DNA of 64,000 nt from Azospirillum sp. TSH58 (GTDB lineage: Bacteria > Pseudomonadota > Alphaproteobacteria > Azospirillales > Azospirillaceae): positions 1,874,001 through 1,938,000 of the forward strand of contig NZ_CP022364.1 in the NCBI RefSeq assembly GCF_003119115.1, read 5' to 3'. Below, in pieces: positions 19,093-31,392 of this stretch (position 1 is its first letter; the number at the start of each line of letters is the position of its first letter). The position numbers were made by a program, and so were the translations under genes. Under the pieces are notes generated by a model that made no database searches, had not been told where the DNA came from, and was given only the letters and a program-made list of their open reading frames with translations.

Positions 19093-19644
19093 ATGATAAA
19101 GGTTGCATGGCCGAATTGCCGACGGTTAGCCGATATGGTGAATGGAGTTCTTTGCCGTTTTGTCGCCCTGGCGTTGTTTGTACTTGCCGGCACGGCCAGC
19201 GCCGAGACGCTGCCGGAGCCGACGGAGAAACCGATCCTGGTCGTGTCGGGCCTGATCGGCGCGACCAACCGTGACGGCATGGCGGTCTTCGACCGTCCCA
19301 TGCTGGAGGGGCTGGGCATGGTGTCCTTCACCACCGCCACCCCCTGGTACAAGGAGACGGTGACCTTCGAGGGCGTGCCGCTGGCCCGCCTGATGGAGCG
19401 TGTGGAGGCGCGCGGCGAAACGCTGACCGCGACGGCGCTGAACGACTACACCGGCGAAATCCCCATGGACGACGTGCGGAACCGCAAGGTGATCCTGGCG
19501 CTGAAGCGCGACGGGGCCTACATGCCGGTCAGCGACAAGGGGCCGCTGTTCATCGTCTATGATTTCGACCATGATCCGGAAGCCAACCGGCAGAAATATT
19601 TCGGACGTTCGGTCTGGCAGGTCGCCCGGCTGACCGTGAAGTGA
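19093..19644 (+). CDS. Periplasmic molybdopterin-oxidoreductase-like protein
   Basis: A 183-aa exported protein. A signal peptide ([16 protein letters not shown]) is followed by about 150 residues resembling the SUOX/molybdopterin-binding fold: [34 protein letters not shown], and a closing [14 protein letters not shown] see no obvious catalytic Cys, so cofactor binding is doubtful and it may only sense or bind. Its stop overlaps the kinase GTG by four bases, so it likely works with that kinase. Start choice: ATG 19093 has GGAAAG upstream; ATG 19135 would give a more classical signal peptide. Confidence 0.68.
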   Translation: MIKVAWPNCRRLADMVNGVLCRFVALALFVLAGTASAETLPEPTEKPILVVSGLIGATNRDGMAVFDRPMLEGLGMVSFTTATPWYKETVTFEGVPLARLMERVEARGETLTATALNDYTGEIPMDDVRNRKVILALKRDGAYMPVSDKGPLFIVYDFDHDPEANRQKYFGRSVWQVARLTVK

Positions 19645-21203
19645 AGGCATCCACCGTGAGTCCGCCGACCGAGACCGCGCCGAAAGGGATCACGCGGCTG
19701 TCCCGCCTGCTGGGCTGGGCGTCGGAGGACCGCACGCGCCGCCTGGGGTTCTGGCTGGCCATCCTGACCGGCGGTTTCGGTCTGGCCGCCGCCTATCTGT
19801 CGCTGCTGGTGGTGAATTACGGCGAGGCGCTGCGCGGGGCCGCCCCCTACAACTTCGCCTGGGCCGCCGGCCAGACGGTGGGCGAGGTGACGCGGCTGGA
19901 GCAGCGCATCCTGGCCAGCGCGCTTCCGGGTGCCAAGGTCGATGCGGAGGAGGTGCAGCTCCGCCTGGACATCGTCCGCAACCGCATCGCCGTGCTGGGG
20001 CGGGGGCAGGCCTCCCTCTTCATGGACCGCTACCCGCAGCATCGCCGCACGGTGGCGCAGCTGGAGCAGGCGCTGGACAGCGTCAGCACGATCCTGGCCG
20101 GGCCGCTGCCGCCGGCGGAAAAGGCGCTGGCCGCCCTGGCGGTTCTGGAGCCCGTCGACCGCGAACTGAACGCCTTCGCCTCCGTCGCGTCCCAATTCGG
20201 CGGGGAACTGGTGGACGAGGGGCACGACCAGCTGCTTCACCTGCATGGGCTGTTCTCCATGCTGGCCGCCGGTCTGGCGGTCTGCGGCGTTCTGTTCATC
20301 TCCGTGCTGCTGATCCAGAACCGGGCCATCCGGCGGGCGCACGACCGGATGGAGGCGATGGCCGGCGCCCTGCAAACGGCCATCGCCCAGGCGGAGGAGG
20401 CCAGCCAGGCCAAGACCCGCTTCCTGGCGACCATGAGCCACGAGCTGCGCACCCCGCTGAACGCGATCATCGGCTTCTCGGAGCTGATCCGCGATGATGG
20501 CGGTTTGCAGGGCGGCGGGCAGCAGGGCGAAGGCCGTTCCTCCGGCGCCGGCGCGCCGGGGGCCGCGAAGGAGAACACCCGCCGGGAGCACGCCCAGTAT
20601 GCGGGCTACATCCTGGGCAGCGCCCGGCACATGCTGAGCCTGGTCATCGACATCCTGACGGTCGCCCAGATGGAATCGGGCCATGCCAACCTGACCTTCG
20701 AGTCGGTGGATCCGCGCAAGGTGGTCGGCACCGCCATCGCCACGGTGCTGGGCACCCAGGCCGGGCGCGGCCGGACGATCCGGACAGCGGCCGGGGCGGT
20801 CTGGCCGGTGCTCCAGGCCGACGAGCGGGCGGTGCGGCAGATGCTGCTCAACCTGCTGTCCAACGCGGTGAAGTTCAGCAGCGCCCCGTCGCCGATCGAG
20901 GTGCAGGCGTGGCTGGACCCGCAGGGCGGATTCGTCATCGCCGTGCAGGACCAGGGGATCGGCATGACGCCGGAGCAGATTGAAAAGGCCGCCCAGCCGT
21001 TCTATCAGGCGGAGGACGGCGCGACCCGCCGTTTCCAGGGGTCGGGGCTGGGGCTCAGCATCGTCAAGAGCCTGATGGAGGCGCATGGCGGCCGGCTGCT
21101 GCTGGAGGGTGCAGCGGGGGCCGGCCTCCGGGCGTCGGTTCATTTTCCGGCGGAACGGGTCGGCGGGCCGATGCCGCGCGCGGAGCCGGCCAGCCAGCTT
21201 TGA
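19641..21203 (+). CDS. Membrane sensor histidine kinase
   Basis: A 520-aa kinase with helices near residues 35-57 and 207-232 and a periplasmic domain of about 150 residues. HisKA has [12 protein letters not shown], followed by an unusual Gly/Glu-rich insertion (about 290-315) between the two HisKA helices. The HATPase has [17 protein letters not shown] and GSGLGLSIV. No response regulator gene is adjacent. The 4-base overlap with the upstream periplasmic protein points to a paired sensor module. Confidence 0.9.
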   Translation: MKASTVSPPTETAPKGITRLSRLLGWASEDRTRRLGFWLAILTGGFGLAAAYLSLLVVNYGEALRGAAPYNFAWAAGQTVGEVTRLEQRILASALPGAKVDAEEVQLRLDIVRNRIAVLGRGQASLFMDRYPQHRRTVAQLEQALDSVSTILAGPLPPAEKALAALAVLEPVDRELNAFASVASQFGGELVDEGHDQLLHLHGLFSMLAAGLAVCGVLFISVLLIQNRAIRRAHDRMEAMAGALQTAIAQAEEASQAKTRFLATMSHELRTPLNAIIGFSELIRDDGGLQGGGQQGEGRSSGAGAPGAAKENTRREHAQYAGYILGSARHMLSLVIDILTVAQMESGHANLTFESVDPRKVVGTAIATVLGTQAGRGRTIRTAAGAVWPVLQADERAVRQMLLNLLSNAVKFSSAPSPIEVQAWLDPQGGFVIAVQDQGIGMTPEQIEKAAQPFYQAEDGATRRFQGSGLGLSIVKSLMEAHGGRLLLEGAAGAGLRASVHFPAERVGGPMPRAEPASQL

Positions 21204-21272
21204 GACCCAGCTTTGAGAAGGCCGGCGCCAGTCTCGCCGGGTGTGGGAAGAAAAAAGAAGGGATCGGGTTTT

Positions 21273-21962
21273 ATGACGGTGCAGGCAAATGTTCTCGCCC
21301 TCGTGCAGGAGGCGATGGAGGCGCGCCGGTCGAACGAGGCGCTCGACACGCCGCTGGACGCCGCGGGCGAGGCTGCCATGATCGACTCCGCGGCGCGGAA
21401 GGTCGAAGAACTGCTCGACGTGCTGCGGATCGACCATCGCAACGACCACAACACCCGCGACACGCCGCGCCGCGTCGCCAAGATGCTGGTGCGCGAGCTT
21501 CTGAAGGGCCGCTTCACGGCGCCGCCCGAGCTGACCGAGTTCCGGAACGCCGAGGAGTTCGACCATCTGATCGTCACCGGCCCGATCGCCGTGCGCTCCA
21601 CCTGCGCCCACCATCTGATGCCGATCTACGGCACCGCCTTCATCGGCATCCTGCCGGCCAAGGGCGGCAACATCCTGGGCCTGTCCAAGTACGACCGGAT
21701 CGTCGACCATTTCGCCGCCCGCTTCCAGATCCAGGAGGAGCTGGTCAAGCAGATCGGCAACTTCATCGTCGAGGCCACGCGGCCACGCGGGCTGGCCGTG
21801 CGGATCAGCGCCGTGCACATGTGCAAGACCCACCGCGGCGTGCGCGCCGGCCATGACAGCCGCATGGTCAACAGCTCCTTCCACGGCGAGATGCTGGAGT
21901 CGCGCGAGCTGCGCGAGGAGTTCCTGAGGGAGTGCGCGACGCTTGAGCGGTCCGCCCGCTGA
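21273..21962 (+). CDS. folE: GTP cyclohydrolase I
   Basis: Converts GTP to 7,8-dihydroneopterin triphosphate, the first step of pterin and folate synthesis. The protein has 229 aa. Zinc ligands are Cys111 and His114 in STCAHHLMP, and Cys184 in HMCKTHRGV. The CAHH and CKTHRGV forms differ from the common CEHH and CMxMRGV, so this is a divergent FolE-type member. The C-terminus after RGV is longer than usual. ATG 21273 has an AAGGGA ribosome site about 12 bases upstream. Confidence 0.9.
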   Translation: MTVQANVLALVQEAMEARRSNEALDTPLDAAGEAAMIDSAARKVEELLDVLRIDHRNDHNTRDTPRRVAKMLVRELLKGRFTAPPELTEFRNAEEFDHLIVTGPIAVRSTCAHHLMPIYGTAFIGILPAKGGNILGLSKYDRIVDHFAARFQIQEELVKQIGNFIVEATRPRGLAVRISAVHMCKTHRGVRAGHDSRMVNSSFHGEMLESRELREEFLRECATLERSAR

Positions 21963-22863
21963 GCGGACCGTCCCGCCCGCCCGGACCATCCGGACGGGCG
22001 CCGAGCGGCGGTCCGGCATCGCGGGGGCGGCGCTGCTGATGGCGGCGTCGCTCGCCCTGGTGCTGACCGCCGGGGCGCTGGCCCGCGAGCTGGGCGCCCG
22101 CTACGGCGCGGCGGAGGTGCTGTTCCTGCGCTTCCTGCTGTCGCTGCCGGTGGTCGCCCCGGCGGCCATCGCGATGGCCGGCCGTCGCGCCCTGTCCGTC
22201 ACCCGGCCGGGCGGCCACGCGGTGCGTGCGCTGAGCGGCGTCGGGGCGGCGCTGATCTTCTACGCGGCGACCCAGCACCTGCCCTTCGCCGATCTGGTCG
22301 CCCTGTCCTACGCCGCCCCGCTGTTCGTGGTGCTGCTGTCCGGCCCGGCCCTCGGGGAGCGGGCGGGGGCGGCCTCCGCCGTCTGCGTCGCGCTGGGGAT
22401 GGCCGGAGTCTTCCTGATCGCCCCGCCGACGCGGCTGGAGCCGTGGAGCCTCGCCATGCTGGGCATGGCCTTCCTGAACGCGGTCTGCATCCTGGCGACC
22501 CGGCGCACGGCCCAGGCCGACGGGCCGGCGGCCACCGGGCTGGTCTTCGTGCTGGCGGGGTGCCTGCTGACCGCCCCGGCGGCCCTGCTGAGCGGTTTCC
22601 GGACGCCCGACGCGGCCGACCTGCCGGCCTTCCTGCTGCTGGGCCTCGCCGCGGGGGCGGCCATCCTGCTGAACGCCGCCGCCTTCCGCCGGGCGCCCGC
22701 GGCGGTTCTGGCGCCCATCGATTATCTGGGAATCGCCGCCTCGGCGGCCATCGGCTTCCTGTGGTGGGGCGAAAGCCCGTCGCCCGCGGTGCTGCTGGGC
22801 GGGGCGCTGATCGCCGCGGCCGGGCTGGGCACGCTGTGGGTCGGGGCGCGGCGGCCGGGCTGA
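21943..22863 (+). CDS. EamA/DMT-family transporter
   Basis: A 306-aa inner-membrane protein with about ten helices in two EamA repeats (AEVLFLRFLLSLPVV; LPFADLVALSYAAPLFVVLLS; LAPIDYLGIAASAAIGFLWWGE). Such drug/metabolite transporters usually export small molecules, and the substrate is unknown. The best start is TTG 21943, which overlaps folE by 20 bases and suggests coupling. It ends 14 bases before the convergent phosphoesterase gene. Confidence 0.83.
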   Translation: MSGPPAERTVPPARTIRTGAERRSGIAGAALLMAASLALVLTAGALARELGARYGAAEVLFLRFLLSLPVVAPAAIAMAGRRALSVTRPGGHAVRALSGVGAALIFYAATQHLPFADLVALSYAAPLFVVLLSGPALGERAGAASAVCVALGMAGVFLIAPPTRLEPWSLAMLGMAFLNAVCILATRRTAQADGPAATGLVFVLAGCLLTAPAALLSGFRTPDAADLPAFLLLGLAAGAAILLNAAAFRRAPAAVLAPIDYLGIAASAAIGFLWWGESPSPAVLLGGALIAAAGLGTLWVGARRPG

Positions 22864-22876
22864 CCCGCCCGTTCGA

Positions 22877-23593
22877 TCACAGCTCGATCAGCGCGTAGGG
22901 CCTCCCCGACTCCTTCTCGATGGTCTGGGCGACGTTGTAGACCGGCGTGCCGCGCAGGGTCTTGCCGGCGTAGCTGCCGTGGTGGGCGTGGCCGTGGACG
23001 ACCGCCTGGACGTGGAAGCGGTCGATGGTCTCCGCCAGTCGGGAGGAGCCGAGGAAGGGGTAGATCTCGGTCGGCTCGCCGCGCACCGTCTCGGCGATCG
23101 GGGCGTAGTGCAGGACGACCATGGTCCGCTCCGTCTCCAGCTGGCGCAGGGCGCTTTCCAGCCGCATCGCCTCGTTCACCGCCTCGTGCACGAACTGCTT
23201 GATCGCCGGTTCGCCGAAGGCGTCGAGCATGCGGTTCTCGAAGCCGCCGCCGAAACCCTTCACCCCGGCGAAGCCGACGCCGCGGATCTCCACCGGGTTG
23301 CCGTCGAGGAAGCGGACGCCCGCCTGCTCCAGGATGCGCTGAAGCTCCTCGACATGGCCGCATTCGTGGTCGTGGTTGCCCAGCACGGCGACCACCGGGA
23401 TGCCGATGGCGCGCAGGTCCTCGGCCAGCACCTCGGCCTCGCGCGGCTTGCCGTGGTTGGTCAGGTCGCCGGCCAGCGCCAGGACGTCCGCCCGGTCGGC
23501 GATCTCCTGGAACAGCTCGCGGTAGGGGTGGGTGGAGGTCTCCCCCACATGGATGTCGCCGATGGCGGCGACCTTCAGGGTTGCATCAGCCAT
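22877..23593 (-). CDS. Calcineurin-like metallophosphoesterase
   Basis: A 238-aa phosphoesterase with all core metal motifs: GDIH near residue 12, GDLTNHG near 42, GNHDHE near 71 and GHAHHG near 205. The substrate is unknown. It overlaps the upstream nucleotidyltransferase gene by eight bases, so the two form an operon and may act on the same nucleotide or RNA end. Confidence 0.9.
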   Translation of the reverse strand: MADATLKVAAIGDIHVGETSTHPYRELFQEIADRADVLALAGDLTNHGKPREAEVLAEDLRAIGIPVVAVLGNHDHECGHVEELQRILEQAGVRFLDGNPVEIRGVGFAGVKGFGGGFENRMLDAFGEPAIKQFVHEAVNEAMRLESALRQLETERTMVVLHYAPIAETVRGEPTEIYPFLGSSRLAETIDRFHVQAVVHGHAHHGSYAGKTLRGTPVYNVAQTIEKESGRPYALIEL

Positions 23594-24422
23594 GCTTCGT
23601 TTCCTCGCCGACGACGTCGGCGAACCCCCAGTCCGTGACGTCGATCCGATAATCCTCGCGCGAGAACAGCCGCCCCCGGCAGATGCGGGTCTGCGGCACC
23701 GGCAGCTTCGCGCGCTCGTTCAGCCGGTCCAGAAGCTCCTGCAACAGCCAGGCGGGGATGTGGTCGCGCTCGGTCGGGTAGATGAAGCGGAAGTTCAGGA
23801 CGTGCATCAGCAGCACCTCCCAATACTGCTCCATGTGGCCGAGCAGCCGTTTCCAGTCGATGTGGGCGTGCTGCTTCAGGATCATGTGGACGACGTCGGG
23901 ACCGTCGTGCTTGTGCCGCATCTGCACGAAGGCCTTGGAGAAGACCATTTCCGTCGGCGGGATGAGCTGGACGTCGGCGCCGCAGACCAGCGCGCGATGG
24001 TCCTCCTCGAACCAGCGGTCGTTGACCGGGTTGATGGCGGCGGCGGAGTTGAAGATCACGTCGAAGAACAGGTCGCCGTGCAGGACCTTGCCGATCCAGC
24101 GCTCGTCCTCGATCTCCGTGCCGAAGCCGCGGTCCTGGAAATGGGCGAGGATGCGCGGGAAGTCGCCGCCCCGGCAGAAGATGTCGATGTCCTTGGTCGG
24201 CCGGGTGATGCCGGTGTAGGCGCTGAGCGCAAAGGTGCCGCCCAGCAGGAAGGGAATGCCGGACTCCTTCAGGACCTTCAGGCTTTCCGTGTAGAAGGCC
24301 TCGGCCTCGGCCGAGACATCCGCACGGCCTTCGCGCCCCAGGCTTTCGCGCCCCAGGCTTTCGCGCCCCAGGCTTTCGCGCCCCAGACTCTCGCGCCCCA
24401 GACTCTCGCGGTTGCCGTCCAT
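23586..24422 (-). CDS. Nucleotidyltransferase-superfamily protein with N-terminal ESLGR repeats
   Basis: A 278-aa protein. After an N-terminal tail of five ESLGR copies, the core has GIPFLLGGTFAL and TRPTKDIDIF, matching the GG(T/S)...DxD pattern of MNT-type nucleotidyltransferases. A helical C-terminus with HIDWKRLLGHM follows. The nucleotide acceptor is unknown. The repeats come from a 15-bp tandem array at 24331-24405. A GAGAGGGGG ribosome site precedes ATG 24422. It is the first gene of a pair with the metallophosphoesterase. Confidence 0.8.
   Translation of the reverse strand: MDGNRESLGRESLGRESLGRESLGRESLGREGRADVSAEAEAFYTESLKVLKESGIPFLLGGTFALSAYTGITRPTKDIDIFCRGGDFPRILAHFQDRGFGTEIEDERWIGKVLHGDLFFDVIFNSAAAINPVNDRWFEEDHRALVCGADVQLIPPTEMVFSKAFVQMRHKHDGPDVVHMILKQHAHIDWKRLLGHMEQYWEVLLMHVLNFRFIYPTERDHIPAWLLQELLDRLNERAKLPVPQTRICRGRLFSREDYRIDVTDWGFADVVGEETKHG
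24331..24405. repeat. 15-bp tandem repeat, five copies, in coding sequence
   Basis: Five head-to-tail units: TCGCGCCCCAGGCTT three times and TCGCGCCCCAGACTC twice. They encode ESLGR on the minus strand at the N-terminus of the nucleotidyltransferase. The period is a multiple of three, so copy-number change would not shift the frame. Confidence 0.95.
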
Positions 24423-24497
24423 CGCACCCCCTCTCCCCCGCCGTTGTCCGTCGCGCCTTCAACAGGAGGAGCGGGCGAAACGGCACCACCGGACGGT

Positions 24498-24538
24498 GTC
24501 CATGGCGGGAAAAAGGGTCCATGGCGGGAAAAAGGCGG
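24498..24538. repeat. Direct repeat in spacer (two copies of about 20 bp)
   Basis: The motif GTCCATGGCGGGAAAAAG occurs twice in tandem in the spacer before the secreted protein at 24598. The upstream copy ends GGTCC and the downstream copy runs into GCGGAC. No function is evident; it is one of many short tandem repeats in the window. Confidence 0.7.
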
Positions 24539-24597
24539 ACGGAACCGCCGCACCGCTACACCGGTTGAGGGTGGTATTGCTGATGGGGAGGCAACCG

Positions 24598-25146
24598 ATG
24601 GCACGACATCCGATCCCACAGGGCCTTTTGCTCGCCGCCGGCCTCGTGCTGTGCGGTGCCGGTCCCGCTCTGGCGCAGGGAAGCTGCGCCGCGCTGGTCG
24701 ACCGCTTCGCCGCCGAAAACAACCTGTCGGCCAGCCCGCCGCCGGTCGCGACGCCGCCGGGCAGTTCCGGCTCCACCGCGGGGGACGGGTCTTTGCCGAG
24801 CGGCAGTTCCGGCACGACGCCGGACCAGCTCGCCCGCTCGGGCGGGGTGGTGACGCCGCCGGCCTCCGGCGATCAGGCGGTGATCGAGCCGCCGCGCACC
24901 GGCGCTCCCATGCCCACCGCTCCGGCGGTGCGGCCCGACGCCGCACCCAACAGCGGCTCCTCCATGGAAAGCGGGTCGATGGGGCAGGCGGCGCGCAACG
25001 CCCAGATCGACTCGCTGGTGACCGCCGCGCGCTCCGCCGCGAAGGACGGCAACGAGCAGCTCTGCATGGAGTCGCTGGACAAGGCGCGCGGCCTGACCCG
25101 CGCCGCGCCGGGGGCGACCGGCGGCACCATGGGCGGGGGCGGCTGA
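24598..25146 (+). CDS. Exported low-complexity protein, unknown function
   Basis: A 182-aa protein with a clear signal peptide (LLLAAGLVLCGAGPALAQ). A Ser/Pro/Gly-rich linker follows, and then a short helical C-terminal segment (about 133-168) with the pair QIDSLVTAARSAAKDGNEQLCMESL. Two Cys in the mature part (GSCAAL and QLCMES) could form a disulfide. ATG 24598 has GGGGAGG six bases upstream. No family recognised. Its stop overlaps the next ATG (TGATG). Confidence 0.72.
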   Translation: MARHPIPQGLLLAAGLVLCGAGPALAQGSCAALVDRFAAENNLSASPPPVATPPGSSGSTAGDGSLPSGSSGTTPDQLARSGGVVTPPASGDQAVIEPPRTGAPMPTAPAVRPDAAPNSGSSMESGSMGQAARNAQIDSLVTAARSAAKDGNEQLCMESLDKARGLTRAAPGATGGTMGGGG

Positions 25147-25361
25147 TGGCGACGGCGCGGATGATGGCCGAGCTGATGGCCGCCGACCTGAGCGTTGCCG
25201 GTCCCCTTCCTCCCTCCCCGCCGACCCCCGACATGCCGGTGCCGCCGCCCGGCATGCCGGACATGCCCGGCGACCCGTCGCGGCCTCCGATCAAGGAGCC
25301 GCCGGACGCCATCCCCGTCCCGCCGGAGGAGCCGCCGCCGAACCCCGAGCGGCTGGCCTGA
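25146..25361 (+). CDS. Small proline-rich protein
   Basis: 71 residues. A short helical start (MATARMMAELMAADL) is followed by a Pro/Met/Asp-rich tail with PDMPVPPPGMPDMPGDP. It has no signal peptide. The ATG shares a base with the stop of the exported protein upstream, which argues that it is translated. Function unknown. Confidence 0.55.
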   Translation: MATARMMAELMAADLSVAGPLPPSPPTPDMPVPPPGMPDMPGDPSRPPIKEPPDAIPVPPEEPPPNPERLA

Positions 25362-25511
25362 CACCACCCGCCGGGGAGAAAAATGGCACCAGGGCCGCGG
25401 GCGCGCGAAACGGCGCGCCTGCGGTCTTGTGATTCGCGCGGGGAAAGGCGATGTGTTCTGTCGGGCACCGAAGGCCGGTGCCGAGTCGCCTTTTGGAGTT
25501 CAGTGGGTCTC

Positions 25512-28068
<2,557 letters not shown>

Positions 28069-28087
28069 TCGAAGACGGTTGACGGAC

Positions 28088-28129
28088 AAGGCCCTTCCTC
28101 CCGCGACGGGGAAGGGCCTTTTCCTTTTT
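28088..28129 (+). terminator. Rho-independent terminator after pgm
   Basis: A perfect 11-bp stem, AAGGCCCTTCC (28088-28098) with GGAAGGGCCTT (28110-28120), followed by TTTCCTTTTT. It lies between convergent genes and may serve both. Confidence 0.9.
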
Positions 28130-28814
28130 AGAACACCGCCTGGAGCAGGCCGAGCGTGCGCCGCTTGGCCAGGGCGGCGCTCGCCGCGTCGTAGCTGGCC
28201 CTCTCGTCGCAGTTGAAGCCGTGGCCGGCGGGGTAGAGGTGCGTGATGGCGGCGGGATGGCGCTGGCGCACCGCCTCGGCCACCGTCAGGGGGATGGCGT
28301 GGTCCGTCTCCCCGAAATGCAGCAGCACGGGCGCGCGCGGAACCTCGTCCAGCCGGTTGCCGATGCCGCCGCCGTAATAGGCGACCGAGGCGCGGACCGG
28401 CAGGCGCGAGGCGGCGGCCCAGGCGATGGTGCCGCCCCAGCAATAGCCGGCGACGGCCGCACCCTCCGCCCCGCCGAGATGGGCAAGTCCGGCCGCCACA
28501 TCGGTCAGCGCGTCCTCGACGCTGACCGCGCCCATCAGGTCGCGGCCGCGCTGGACGCCCGCCTCGTCATAGGGCAGCTCCACCCCGCGCTCCGCCCGGT
28601 CGAACAGGGCGGGGGCCAGCGTGTGGTAGCCGTCGGCCGCGTAGCCGTCGCAGACGCGGCGTATGTGGCTGTTGATCCCGAAAATCTCCTGGACGATCAG
28701 AAGCCGCCCCTTCTCCGGCCCGACGGGCCGGGCTTCGTAGGCGGTCAGCCGGTGCCCGTCGGACGCCGTCAGGTGCGTCCAGGCGCTGCTCGTGCCGGTG
28801 GTCGTTCCGGTCAT
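28128..28814 (-). CDS. Dienelactone hydrolase family protein
   Basis: A 228-aa alpha/beta hydrolase of the carboxymethylenebutenolidase type. The nucleophile Cys sits in AGYCWGGT, the acid Asp in FGETDHAIP, and the His in PAGHGFNC. The EIFGIN and HIRRVCDGYAADGY stretches are typical. ATG 28814 has GGGAGAG upstream; a longer frame to 28913 overlaps the divergent msrB promoter region and is rejected. No aromatic-degradation genes are nearby, so the substrate is unknown. Confidence 0.88.
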   Translation of the reverse strand: MTGTTTGTSSAWTHLTASDGHRLTAYEARPVGPEKGRLLIVQEIFGINSHIRRVCDGYAADGYHTLAPALFDRAERGVELPYDEAGVQRGRDLMGAVSVEDALTDVAAGLAHLGGAEGAAVAGYCWGGTIAWAAASRLPVRASVAYYGGGIGNRLDEVPRAPVLLHFGETDHAIPLTVAEAVRQRHPAAITHLYPAGHGFNCDERASYDAASAALAKRRTLGLLQAVF

Positions 28815-28933
28815 GGCTGGTCTCTCCCTCCATTCCTTCCGTGCAGGGAAGATAGCAGCCTGACGCCGGGTGTCATCCGCGACCGACTGGCCCATATCCC
28901 CTAGGACCGTCATCCCGTCACTGGAGCCGCCCG

Positions 28934-29428
28934 ATGTCCGCCCCCGCCGACCGTTCCCCGACCGCTGGACCCTTCGACCTGACGCCGCCGACGCCGGACC
29001 AGCGCGCGGTGCTGGTGGAGCGCCTGTCGGACGAGGAGCGGCACGTCCTGCTCAGCCACGGGACGGAGGCGCCCTTCTGCGGCGGCCTGCTCGACAACAA
29101 GAAACCGGGCACCTACGCCTGCCGGCTGTGCGGCCTGCCGCTGTTCCGGTCCGGGACGAAGTTCGAATCCGGCACCGGCTGGCCCAGCTTCACCGCGCCC
29201 TACGAGAACGCGCATCTGAAGCTGGTGCAGGACAACAGCTACGGCATGGTGCGGGTGGAGACGCTGTGCGCCCGCTGCGGCAGCCACCAGGGCCACGTCT
29301 TCCCGGACGGCCCGCCGCCGACCGGCATGCGCTTCTGCATCAACTCCGTCTCGCTGGCCTTCCTGCCCGAGGGGCAGCCGCCGGCCAGGAGCGTTCAGGA
29401 TTGGGTGGAGGAGGGGGCGGCGTTCTAG
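28934..29428 (+). CDS. msrB: Peptide-methionine (R)-S-oxide reductase
   Basis: Repairs oxidised methionine (R epimer) with thioredoxin as reductant. The 164-aa protein carries two zinc CxxC pairs (CRLCG and CARCG), the substrate region SGTGWPSFT, and the catalytic Cys in RFCINSVSL. The first 30 residues are a variable extension without a signal peptide. Confidence 0.95.
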   Translation: MSAPADRSPTAGPFDLTPPTPDQRAVLVERLSDEERHVLLSHGTEAPFCGGLLDNKKPGTYACRLCGLPLFRSGTKFESGTGWPSFTAPYENAHLKLVQDNSYGMVRVETLCARCGSHQGHVFPDGPPPTGMRFCINSVSLAFLPEGQPPARSVQDWVEEGAAF

Positions 29429-29435
29429 CGGCCGC

Positions 29436-29526
29436 TTGCCCCCTTCCTAACCCTCCCCCGCTTGGCGGGGGAGGGGACCCGATTCTCCCTCCCCTGCGAA
29501 GCGGGGGAGGGCCGGGGTGGGGGCAA
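29436..29526. repeat. Palindromic C/G-rich intergenic repeat, copy 2
   Basis: Inverted repeat between msrB and the monooxygenase gene. TTGCCCCC begins the left arm and GGGGGCAA ends the right. The inner arms CCCTCCCCCGCTT and AAGCGGGGGAGGG are perfect complements. It closely matches the copy at 47237-47332. Confidence 0.85.
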
Positions 29527-29570
29527 CAGCACCTCCCCCGATCCTCCCGTTTCATTGGAAATCCCCTGTC

Positions 29571-30590
<1,020 letters not shown>

Positions 30591-30729
30591 CGGGCTCCAA
30601 ATTGGGGGAACGGTCCGGCGCAACCGCACAGCGCGCTTCGCGGACTGCGCCATGGACCGCGCCGGAGGAGAGCCCTATCGTCTGTGGCCCGGCGTCGCGT
30701 GACGCGGTTCACAGAGATGGAGAGGGGAT

Positions 30730-30900
30730 ATGGCCGAGTTTCCCCACGCCAGCAGGGTCAACGTGACGCTTGATCTGCCGCTCGATGTCTATCGGCGTCT
30801 GGAACAGCAGGCGCGCTACATGAGCGTTACCGTCGAGGCTCTGTTGAAGACTATCCTGGCGCAGCAGCTCTACGATTCCAGTCTTCGCAATATGGATTAG
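30730..30900 (+). CDS. Small ribbon-helix-helix-like protein (56 aa)
   Basis: An open frame with a strong ribosome site (GGAGAGGGGAT before ATG 30730). The 56 residues fit an Arc/CopG-like ribbon-helix-helix: a polar/apolar strand RVNVTLDLP, helix [13 protein letters not shown], turn, then helix [15 protein letters not shown]. Such proteins bind DNA as dimers, often as autoregulators or antitoxins. No toxin gene is adjacent. It ends one base before the stop of the convergent STAS gene. Real but unassigned. Confidence 0.7.
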   Translation: MAEFPHASRVNVTLDLPLDVYRRLEQQARYMSVTVEALLKTILAQQLYDSSLRNMD

Positions 30901-30901
30901 T

Positions 30902-31291
30902 TCATTGTCGTGAGGCGGCGCGCACGGCGGCCTCAAGGTCGCCGTGGCTCTCCAGCAGCGCCGCCAGCCCGGCCTCCTCCAGAACGCCGCGGATCGGGCC
31001 GGGCACCGCCGCCAGCACGATGCGCACCCCCGCCCGCGCGCCGGCGTTTCCCGCGCCGGGCCGCGCCTGCCGCACCGCCAGCAGCAGCGAGCGCAGCCCC
31101 GCCGGGGTCAGTTGCGTCACCGCCGACAGGTCGAGCACCAGCCCGGCCGGCGCCTTCGCGGGCTCGTCCGGGGCGGCGGGGGCCAGTGCGGCGATCAACC
31201 GCGCCTCGAACCGGGGGGCGGCGGCGCTGTCGATCGGCCCCACCGGGCGCAGGATCGTCACGTCGCCGCGGGCCTCTTCCGCGATTTGCAT
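30902..31291 (-). CDS. STAS-domain protein (anti-sigma-factor antagonist-like)
   Basis: A 129-aa single STAS domain: ILRPVGPIDSAAAPRFEARL, then GLVLDLSAVTQLTPAGLRSLL. In SpoIIAA-type antagonists the Asp-Ser/Thr pair is phosphorylated; here the site reads TQLTPAG, so Thr may serve. ATG 31291 has GGAGGG upstream. It is divergent from the tssL-like gene, which suggests shared regulation with that cassette. Confidence 0.8.
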   Translation of the reverse strand: MQIAEEARGDVTILRPVGPIDSAAAPRFEARLIAALAPAAPDEPAKAPAGLVLDLSAVTQLTPAGLRSLLLAVRQARPGAGNAGARAGVRIVLAAVPGPIRGVLEEAGLAALLESHGDLEAAVRAASRQ

Positions 31292-31392
31292 CAAACCCTC
31301 CGATTTCCCCATCCGGCCGGGCCTGCTATACCTCCTCCGGCGGGGAAGTTCCCATCACACGGATCATCATACAGCAGAGCGGCGGCGGGGGC

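Noticed and set aside
24331..24405. Possible CRISPR-like array
   Set aside because: Units are contiguous 15-bp repeats without spacers and are in frame in a protein; no cas genes are nearby.
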